DNA from: Candidatus Epulonipiscium sp. | GTDB taxonomy: Bacteria; Bacillota_A; Clostridia; Lachnospirales; Cellulosilyticaceae | Assembly (NCBI GenBank): GCA_012841565.1 | Contig: DUUM01000199.1 | Span: forward strand, 1-13,511 | DNA length: 13,511 bases | Direction of reading: 5' to 3' | Shown: piece after piece, positions 7,840 through 13,511 of the stretch | How positions within the stretch are numbered: the first letter of the stretch is position 1 | Layout: each line of letters begins with the position of its first letter | Program-made: the position numbers and the translations under genes | The notes under the pieces: model-generated | What the model was told of the DNA's origin: nothing | Database searches by the model: none | The model's input: only the letters and a program-made list of their open reading frames with translations

Positions 7840-8840
7840 GCTTTTATTTCTTGGTTACACCTATATTTTTCTATTATTCTTTCTACTTCATCCCAATTAT
7901 CAGCAAAATATGTATGGGGAACATCTTTCATCCATGTATCGTAAAATCTTTTATTTTTGCCATAACTGTTATCAACAATAACAACTGGTATTCCAAGGAT
8001 GGCTGCTAAAATAAAGCCATGAAGTCTTGTTGTCACGATCAAGTTGTACGTTGATAAAAACTCGATGCCAACCTGTATCAATTTCTCCCTGTTAATCACA
8101 TTAAGAAGACCAGTTGCGTGATTTTTTAAGCAGCCATAATTAAAAAGGAACTTAGACATGCGCTTATTTGCTCCTTGAAACTTATGAAAGAAGAAAGACT
8201 TGACCTTACCGTATTCATAGGTAGGCCAATCTAAAGTGTCAAAATCAGCAAACAAAGAAGAGTCGATTTTAGTGTTTAGTTCCTTATCCTTTCTTTTTAA
8301 ATACAGTTTACCACTACCTTTATTGAAGGAACTGTAAGAAGAGCAAAATGCCATGTCGGGAAGTAAAATTACTTTTGTTTTCTTGCATAAGGCTGTAAGT
8401 ATATTATAGGTATGCTTATCCCTGGCACAAACCATCAAATTAGGGTGACCTTCATATATTTCAACTGTGCGGTTTAGTTTATCCTCAAAATGAAACTCCA
8501 TGGACTGTGGAAGTATAATAATTTTATTATCAGGGAACTTTTTAATCACTTCTAATCGATAATTATTATGGTGCTCCCATAAATCTCCCATATTTCCACC
8601 CCCATGCAGTAAGATTATCGAATCCCCCACTCTTTTATTGTCAAACAAATGAAGATTTGATGTATATATACAGGGAAAGTTTACATTCTTTTTAAGAAAA
8701 TCAAGTTCCCCTTGCCATATTAGTAAATCACCAATATTTCTATGATTTGGTATATCAAGAAGACAGTAATTATAGTTAATCTCTCTCTTTAATCTTTCTT
8801 CGAAAAGAGAATAAAAGTCATGAATGCTTTGTATTTTCAT
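7833..8840 (-). CDS. Polysaccharide pyruvyl transferase family protein
   Basis: This 335-residue protein matches the PS_pyruv_trans family, which transfers pyruvate from phosphoenolpyruvate to a sugar hydroxyl pair as a ketal. Visible conserved parts are PNHRNIGDLLIWQGE at 31-45, LLHGGGNMGDLWEHH at 77-91 (family GGGN--D), IILPQSMEF at 108-116, LPDMAF at 160-165 and VTTRLHGFILAAILGIPVV at 269-287, whose R-x-HG is the family's C-terminal signature. Some family members are annotated this way without proven activity. The product would place a negatively charged group on the polysaccharide. The ATG follows directly after the stop of the PP-loop gene with no gap, and the 3' end overlaps the GT2 gene, so all three are probably translated from one message. 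Confidence 0.9.
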   Translation of the reverse strand: MKIQSIHDFYSLFEERLKREINYNYCLLDIPNHRNIGDLLIWQGELDFLKKNVNFPCIYTSNLHLFDNKRVGDSIILLHGGGNMGDLWEHHNNYRLEVIKKFPDNKIIILPQSMEFHFEDKLNRTVEIYEGHPNLMVCARDKHTYNILTALCKKTKVILLPDMAFCSSYSSFNKGSGKLYLKRKDKELNTKIDSSLFADFDTLDWPTYEYGKVKSFFFHKFQGANKRMSKFLFNYGCLKNHATGLLNVINREKLIQVGIEFLSTYNLIVTTRLHGFILAAILGIPVVIVDNSYGKNKRFYDTWMKDVPHTYFADNWDEVERIIEKYRCNQEIKAC

Positions 8841-10091
8841 TTAACTGATTTTATTAGCCCTTGTAATAATTTTCCTAGCCAAATCATTCAATAAAAACAA
8901 TCGTTTTATTAGAGGTTGGTTTATCTTATTAAAATCCATATCATCTAACCATTCTATATATTGGAAAAATGGGTGGTTCTCTTTGTTGCGACGAAATATC
9001 TCAGGAAATCTTACCCAGAATTTTATTGTATGGTTTGACATAGTCAACCTGCGTTTAATAAAGTTGATATTACTAGAGTTATATTTTTGCCAATGGATAA
9101 AACCTAAATCAGAAGGATTCTGTTTAGCCAAGAGTAGCCCAGTAATAGTCCTAAAACATTTTTCGCAACGACAACAGTTCTCCCCACCCGATGATTTCCA
9201 ACAAACATGTAAATGTAGATTTCTTTTATTTTTCTTAATAAATTTACTAATTACATTAATCTTATCCTGCCTATCGAAATCATACCCATCATGAAACACC
9301 TTACTTCCACAAAATTGAATGTGATTATCTATGGAAGGATCAGATGCACAAGTAACTTTATCGCCTCTTGTAAACGAAGATGCTATGTAGGATAAATCAA
9401 TCCCTTTAAGGTACGCTATTGGAGCAATATGGCTGATAATCCCTATACCATGCTGAAATCCATACCACCAGCCACCTTTAGTTTTCTTCACCTTCCTACC
9501 TAACCATTTCATATTTATAAATTTACGAAATGAAGTTTTAATAAAAGCACATTCTAAATCTAAGTCAGCAGCATTTCTCTTTATATTTGCCCAGTTTTTA
9601 TTCCATCCATCAACATCACTTAAATCAATATCTGCTCCCCATAAAGTTACTAATAAAGGCTTTTTTTCAATATGAGTAATTAATGTCGAGAAAGCATCAA
9701 CACCTCCACTGAAGAAAACAGCTTTTCTTTTAAGATTAGATTTTTTGTGATTGATGACTTCAGCTACTTCGATACTGCCTCCAAAAGTCAACATAGGGTA
9801 CATATTAATATACCCTTTCTTAAACTCATGAATACTATAAAAAAAGTCGGAATCCAACTCCTTTACATAAATATTCGCATCACAAAGCCACGCTATTGGG
9901 AGTATATTTGATATAAATGGAATCGCCAAGATTGAAGTTGGAACATTAGAAATGTTTTCATTATACTGAACAAAAAACTCTGTTTGTAAATTAAAATATT
10001 TAGTCCATTCTCCACTCACAGAGTAATTATAACAAACTTTATTATTGATTACTTTAAGACTATTTAACTCAATTCTATTTAAACTATTCAT
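8841..10091 (-). CDS. QueC-like PP-loop ATPase with four-cysteine zinc site
   Basis: This 416-residue soluble protein has a PP-loop at 126-136 (FFSGGVDAFST, pattern SGG-x-D), used by adenine-nucleotide alpha hydrolases to bind ATP and adenylate a substrate. Near the C-terminal part, Cys297, Cys306, Cys309 and Cys312 follow C-x8-C-x2-C-x2-C, the same spacing as the structural zinc site of QueC (7-cyano-7-deazaguanine synthase), and an Arg follows as in QueC. The protein is nearly twice the length of QueC, with about 120 N-terminal residues and a C-terminal extension I do not recognise. QueC turns a carboxylate into an amide and then a nitrile using ATP and ammonia. Within a glycan operon I infer ATP-driven activation of a sugar carboxylate or a similar group. 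It overlaps the flippase gene by ATGA and abuts the pyruvyl transferase gene. Confidence 0.85.
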   Translation of the reverse strand: MNSLNRIELNSLKVINNKVCYNYSVSGEWTKYFNLQTEFFVQYNENISNVPTSILAIPFISNILPIAWLCDANIYVKELDSDFFYSIHEFKKGYINMYPMLTFGGSIEVAEVINHKKSNLKRKAVFFSGGVDAFSTLITHIEKKPLLVTLWGADIDLSDVDGWNKNWANIKRNAADLDLECAFIKTSFRKFINMKWLGRKVKKTKGGWWYGFQHGIGIISHIAPIAYLKGIDLSYIASSFTRGDKVTCASDPSIDNHIQFCGSKVFHDGYDFDRQDKINVISKFIKKNKRNLHLHVCWKSSGGENCCRCEKCFRTITGLLLAKQNPSDLGFIHWQKYNSSNINFIKRRLTMSNHTIKFWVRFPEIFRRNKENHPFFQYIEWLDDMDFNKINQPLIKRLFLLNDLARKIITRANKIS

Positions 10092-11596
10092 AATAAACTT
10101 TTAATTTTTTTTACAACCAATAATTTATCCTCCTTATCAATAATTATAAACCATGATAAACTTCCTGTAACCGTAAATGAAGTCAAGACTAGGGCTGCAA
10201 ACCTTAAGAGCCCCAATGACATAATGTTTTGTAATATTATGAGAGTTGGCAATGACACAAGACTTACTAATAGACTTGCTAGAATTACACTTTTGATACA
10301 TTTCATGATACTAAAGAAAGGTAACTCATTCTTGATTAATACTAATCTGACAATTAAGGATATTACTGATATTATAATGGAAGTGACGAAAGCAAGATAT
10401 GGCTCCCCTCCTAATTTAAATAGAAGATATGTAATCGGTAGATTAAGAACTAACATAAAGGCAACAATATTGTGAAAAACCTTAACTCGCCCTGTTGCAA
10501 GAACACCACTTGCCAATGGTGATACAAAAGACTCAAACAGACAATTAACAATAATTAATCGGGTGAAGATTATGGTATATTCTGGTACATCAACCAACCA
10601 AATGTTTAAAACAAATTCTGTATCTAACAAAATTGGAGCGGCTATTACAAATACTAGCAAAAAAGAATACTTAGACCCTTTATACATCAACTTTAGCATT
10701 CCTTCACCTTTACCTGCCGAATAATTCTTAATAATTTGTGGAGTAATTGCAGTAGATAAATTCTGATGTAACATGGTAAGAACACTATTTATCTGAAAAG
10801 ATATACCTCTTGCTGCATTTACAACTGGTCCAAAAAAAACATTCAACAGCAAATTAACACCTTGAATTCTCAATACTAACGCAATATGTGAAAGCATACT
10901 CCAACCAGTATAAGCTCCCATCTCCTTTAAATAGTTAATATCAAGATATAATTTAATTTTAAACACCTTAAAGTTAATCTTACAGTAGGAGCTATAGATT
11001 AAAATAGTAAATATATATACCGCATTAACGGACAAGCCATATAAAATTAACTTATCTACTGTGGAGTAGGTTAACGCCGTAGCTATCAGCAGTTTAGCCA
11101 ATGCCTCAAATAACCCTATATATGCATAGACCTTCATTCTTTCATGCGCAACTATTAAAGATATCATGGGAACTTGTATAATACTAAATAACGTTCCGAA
11201 AACAGAAGCATGAAAAATACATTGGGTAGCAAACAATCGATTATTAGGAATATTTAACTTCTTATTAATCAGCCAAACACCTAGCACTTCTAAAACAACA
11301 ACTAAGATGACACCTAATAATAAATGTATAGTAAAGGAGGTTTTAAAAAGCGCTCCAAGTTTTTCTTCTTTTCCTTTGCCTAATTCATATGCAAAAAAAC
11401 GGGCAGAACTTGAACTCAAAGCACCTTTCATAAAAACAAACATAGTTACTACGCCAGTAACTACATTGTAAATACCAAAATCATCTGCTCCGAGGGCAGA
11501 TAGAACAATACGAGTTGTATATAATGAGACTGTTAATGTTAATATTAATCTTATATATAGAAACGCACTATTCTTAACTACTGAGTTCTTTGCCAA
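10088..11596 (-). CDS. wzx: Wzx-type O-antigen flippase (MATE/MOP superfamily)
   Basis: This 502-residue membrane protein has about twelve to fourteen hydrophobic segments. Its N-terminus, VVKNSAFLYIRLILTLTVSL followed by YTTRIVLSALGADDFGIYNVV, is typical of the polysaccharide flippases common in Bacteroidetes, as is SSSSARFFAYELGKG just after it. These proteins move the undecaprenyl-linked repeat unit across the inner membrane for Wzy. The start appears to be TTG at 11596, because a TAA codon lies immediately upstream in frame and the next in-frame ATG is at about codon 52, past conserved sequence. It is the first intact gene after the IS remnants and overlaps the PP-loop gene by 4 nt. No promoter could be identified with confidence in the preceding 84 nt. 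Confidence 0.92.
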   Translation of the reverse strand: MAKNSVVKNSAFLYIRLILTLTVSLYTTRIVLSALGADDFGIYNVVTGVVTMFVFMKGALSSSSARFFAYELGKGKEEKLGALFKTSFTIHLLLGVILVVVLEVLGVWLINKKLNIPNNRLFATQCIFHASVFGTLFSIIQVPMISLIVAHERMKVYAYIGLFEALAKLLIATALTYSTVDKLILYGLSVNAVYIFTILIYSSYCKINFKVFKIKLYLDINYLKEMGAYTGWSMLSHIALVLRIQGVNLLLNVFFGPVVNAARGISFQINSVLTMLHQNLSTAITPQIIKNYSAGKGEGMLKLMYKGSKYSFLLVFVIAAPILLDTEFVLNIWLVDVPEYTIIFTRLIIVNCLFESFVSPLASGVLATGRVKVFHNIVAFMLVLNLPITYLLFKLGGEPYLAFVTSIIISVISLIVRLVLIKNELPFFSIMKCIKSVILASLLVSLVSLPTLIILQNIMSLGLLRFAALVLTSFTVTGSLSWFIIIDKEDKLLVVKKIKSLL

Positions 11597-11680
11597 TTAT
11601 GAAATAATTTTCGTTAAGTACTTATTGTTTGAGTTATAAATAGATCATGAAAAGTTTATTCATACTTCTTATTATTTAAT

Positions 11681-12001
11681 TTAACGCCCTATGGTAGTTA
11701 ATATATCATACCCCTCGATAATTGTATTAGCCCCATAAATTATCGGACTAAGTTTTATAGGAAAACTAACCTGGTATAAATCAATTTTTCGCTGGATTGT
11801 TCTCTTCGAACAATTATACTTTTCAGCAAGTTGCTGATAGGCCTGTTTTCCTTTAGTATATTCCTCCCAAATTATTACAGGATCTAACATTTTCCCTTCT
11901 ACAAATTGCCGTTTACAGATATAACATTTATACATCTGTTTTCCTCTAAGAATTCCATTCTTTTTAGTAATAGGACTCTTGCAATAAACACATTTTTTTA
12001 T
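11681..12001 (-). pseudogene. Transposase remnant, N-terminal zinc ribbon and HTH
   Basis: The readable product is about 106 residues. It has two C-x2-C knuckles (KKCVYCKS and YKCYICKRQF), then WEEYTKGKQAYQQLAEKYN and NCSKRTIQRKID, a helix-turn-helix. This matches the N-terminus of a transposase type frequent in Bacteroidetes (zinc ribbon plus HTH, resembling the IS256-like variant group). The catalytic domain is missing. The codon where MKKC would start is ATA at 11999-12001, suggesting a lost start; the first ATG in frame is at 11935, inside the zinc ribbon. The last 25 codons may be a mutated start of the catalytic domain, but this is weak. No terminal repeats were found. From here to the IS1595 remnant, 12002-12181, I see only AT-rich sequence. 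Confidence 0.65.
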
Positions 12002-12181
12002 TCAAAACTTTTGATTTGTGATTAGACCAACAATAATAAAACTTTCAAAGGTTTCTAGCCTACTATTTGTCCATTACGCCTACATTTAGTAAGAAAAATT
12101 TAAAATAATAAAAAGAAGCTATTATCCATGGAATTTAAAATAACTCTTGACATTTTTTTCGGGGAAAGACTTAATACTTCT

Positions 12182-13226
12182 GGCTGTAGTGTATTATTAC
12201 GCTGATATTAGTTTCTCATAATCAGACTGAATCTTCCCGAGCATCTGTTCTGCAAAAGCACATCACTTCTGTTTTTTATTTTTTTTAAGATATACCAATT
12301 GAGTTATTGTTGTAAATACTTAATTAACACACCCCAAAAAGTGTTGCCAATCCATTTCTTTGTCCTGTTATGGGTAGAGTTCACGAGTTGGATGTGAAAA
12401 GCTCCTTTGACTCGTTCTTTTTTAGAAGCGTTTATGGGATGGAATTCCACTTCTGCTTTCTTGCAAAACTTTTATAACTGTGATGAGAATCATTGCATAA
12501 AATGGTTTTTTCTTTCTTTATGCACTGACCAATTGCATTTTCAATGTCTGCTTTTGTAATCCGTCCCAACGTAGCCATGCTCAAGTCAAATAAGGAGTTC
12601 CTATCCTGGGTCGCAATAATAGCTATCTGATCTCTATTTACTCCGCTTTTTTTTGATTTGCCGCCTCGATTTCTTGGTTTTCTGTCTTCTACCTTCATTC
12701 CATTTTCTGTCTTAAGACCTAAGTATAAAGGACTCATCACTTTCGGTTATACCACGGAAGTGGTCTTCATCTTTATTGGACAAAGATGCCAATATTTTGT
12801 GTCGCTAATCAAAGGCTGTTTTTTTAGTTATGCCTAGTTCCAAAACAATCTTGTCAAGGCTTTTTTCTTGGATCATCAACTTTAAATGATCGACGATTTT
12901 TTCTTTTTATGTATACCCGCCATCCTAGTGCCAGTATATTCGGTAAAACTCCTTTGACAGGACTAAAGCTAATAACGCCGGACACCTTTGACTTTTCCGA
13001 GACGAACATATTTTGGATGTGAACAGTGCGGTCATTCATCAGTTTTGTTATCAAATTCTTGACAACGTGATAGAATAGAGGTCAGAGCGAATTTACTTTC
13101 GAAATCAGTAGTAACCTCCCGCAGCAAACACTCATTATCTTCTTTAGGTAATTATAAGATTTTATCCTTAAGTTTATCTATATTCATAACACTAAATATA
13201 CGAATAATAGATATTAGACTACAGAC
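12182..13226 (-). mobile_element. Degenerate IS1595-family insertion sequence (ISXO2-like transposase)
   Basis: The element is about 1045 bp. Its left end at 12182 reads GGCTGTAGTGTATTAT. The right end, read inward from 13226 on the minus strand, is GTCTGTAGTCTAATAT, so 13 of 16 positions match. Directly outside are atacttct (12174-12181) and atactaat (13227-13234), 6 of 8 identical, which fits a decayed 8-bp target duplication as made by IS1595 elements. The transposase remnant inside confirms the family. The element separates wecC from the rest of the polysaccharide operon. Confidence 0.75.
12197..13187 (-). pseudogene. IS1595-family transposase, multiply disrupted
   Basis: Pieces in all three minus frames assemble into a near full-length ISXO2-like transposase. 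They are a zinc ribbon (PHCSHPKYVRLGKVKGVRRY, then SCQRSFTEYTGT), an HTH region (KIVDHLKLMIQEKSLDKIVL, then ELGITKKTAFD), the first catalytic Asp in GITESDESFILRS, the family signature RKPRNRGGKSKKSGVNRDQ, the second Asp in LCNDSHHSYKSFA, and the late motif KKERVKGAFHIQLVN carrying the DDN-type Asn. At least three frame changes (near 12900, 12715 and 12450) and about seven internal stop codons interrupt it, including the loss of the first zinc Cys to TGA. The start ATG at 13187 and the stop near the left terminal repeat are approximate. It cannot encode an active enzyme. Confidence 0.85.
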
Positions 13227-13259
13227 ATACTAATCAATACTATATAGTATTTTAAATAT

Positions 13260-13511
13260 TTACTCTATTCCACAAAAATCCAATACAACCTTATCTTGCG
13301 GCTTTTTATTTAACTCCAGCTTTTTAAATTCATCATGCGCCACCAAAAAAGCAACAATATCTGCTTTTTCATAAGCTTCCTTATAATTAGTGAGCTTAAA
13401 GACTTTATGATCCTTGATGTTGGGTTCAACAAAATAAACTTCTTCATTGTGGGTGTTTTGAAGAATCTTTTGCGCTATATATTTGGCGGGCGACTCTCTT
13501 AAATCGTCGAT
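13260..13511 (-). CDS. wecC: UDP-N-acetyl-D-mannosamine dehydrogenase, C-terminal fragment
   Basis: Only the last 83 codons are in the window; the rest lies beyond the right edge. The segment starts IDDLRESPAKYIAQKIL, which is the conserved D-x-R-x-SPA of the UDP-sugar dehydrogenase C-terminal domain. It continues with VYFVEPNIKDH, a helix and ADIVAFLVAHDEFK, and ends in VVLDFCGIE. The LDFCGI-type ending is typical of WecC-like enzymes, which oxidise UDP-ManNAc twice with NAD+ to UDP-ManNAcA, rather than of UDP-glucose dehydrogenases. It is on the same strand as the downstream operon and would supply the donor for the WecG-family transferase at the operon's end. The gene is cut by the window edge, not by a mutation that I can see. 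Confidence 0.85.
   Translation of the reverse strand: MDDLRESPAKYIAQKILQNTHNEEVYFVEPNIKDHKVFKLTNYKEAYEKADIVAFLVAHDEFKKLELNKKPQDKVVLDFCGIE

Noticed and set aside
8983..9294. Plus-strand open frame of 103 codons, and other plus-strand frames at 1496, 6391, 7764 and 10224.
   Set aside because: All lie antisense within or across well-supported minus-strand genes and show no family resemblance.
11597..12181. Bacteroidetes-type promoter (TTG with TAnnTTTG spacing) ahead of the flippase gene.
   Set aside because: No pair of boxes with convincing sequence and spacing was found in either the 84 nt before the start or the stretch upstream of the transposase remnant.
12854..13054. Open frame of 66 codons on the minus strand as a separate small gene.
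   Set aside because: It is a shifted reading of the transposase zinc-ribbon region; the true-frame residues match IS1595 transposases.
1..13511. tRNA, rRNA, riboswitch or replication origin.
   Set aside because: No cloverleaf, conserved rRNA segment, recognisable aptamer or origin repeat was seen on either strand.

Overview
The window looks like an O-antigen or capsule biosynthesis locus from a low-GC Bacteroidetes bacterium. The evidence is a decayed HU-HIG type histone-like gene, AT-rich coding sequence without clear Shine-Dalgarno sites, and IS remnants of types common in that phylum. Almost all genes lie on the minus strand, so the biological reading order runs from the right end of the window to the left.

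Right end (about 11.6-13.5 kb): the C-terminal 83 codons of a UDP-ManNAc dehydrogenase (WecC type) enter from outside the window. Next comes a decayed IS1595-family element, with transposase remnant, terminal inverted repeats and an imperfect 8-bp target duplication. It is followed by a stub of a second, unrelated transposase. About 1.66 kb therefore separates wecC from the next intact gene.

Central operon (0.44-11.6 kb, minus strand): Wzx-type flippase, a QueC-like PP-loop ATPase with a four-cysteine zinc site, a polysaccharide pyruvyl transferase, a GT2 glycosyltransferase, a 268-bp structured gap, a Wzy-type polymerase, a GT4 glycosyltransferase, an AAC(3)-fold acyltransferase, a NodB/WalW-like deacetylase, an alpha/alpha-toroid protein, and a WecG/TagA/CpsF glycosyltransferase. 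Most junctions overlap by 4-23 nt or abut, which supports co-transcription. A good intrinsic terminator lies 42 nt after the last stop codon.

Left end (1-365): the 3' end of a frameshifted HU-HIG gene on the plus strand converges on the operon. Between it and the terminator is a short array of 21-bp repeats.

Functional reading: this is a Wzx/Wzy-dependent pathway. WecC would make UDP-ManNAcA and the WecG-family enzyme is a natural candidate to transfer it. GT2 and GT4 would add other sugars, and the pyruvyl transferase, acyltransferase and deacetylase would decorate the unit. The most unusual member is the QueC-like protein. I infer that it may activate a sugar carboxylate, for example to make a uronamide. 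That is a hypothesis from motifs and context, not a demonstrated function.
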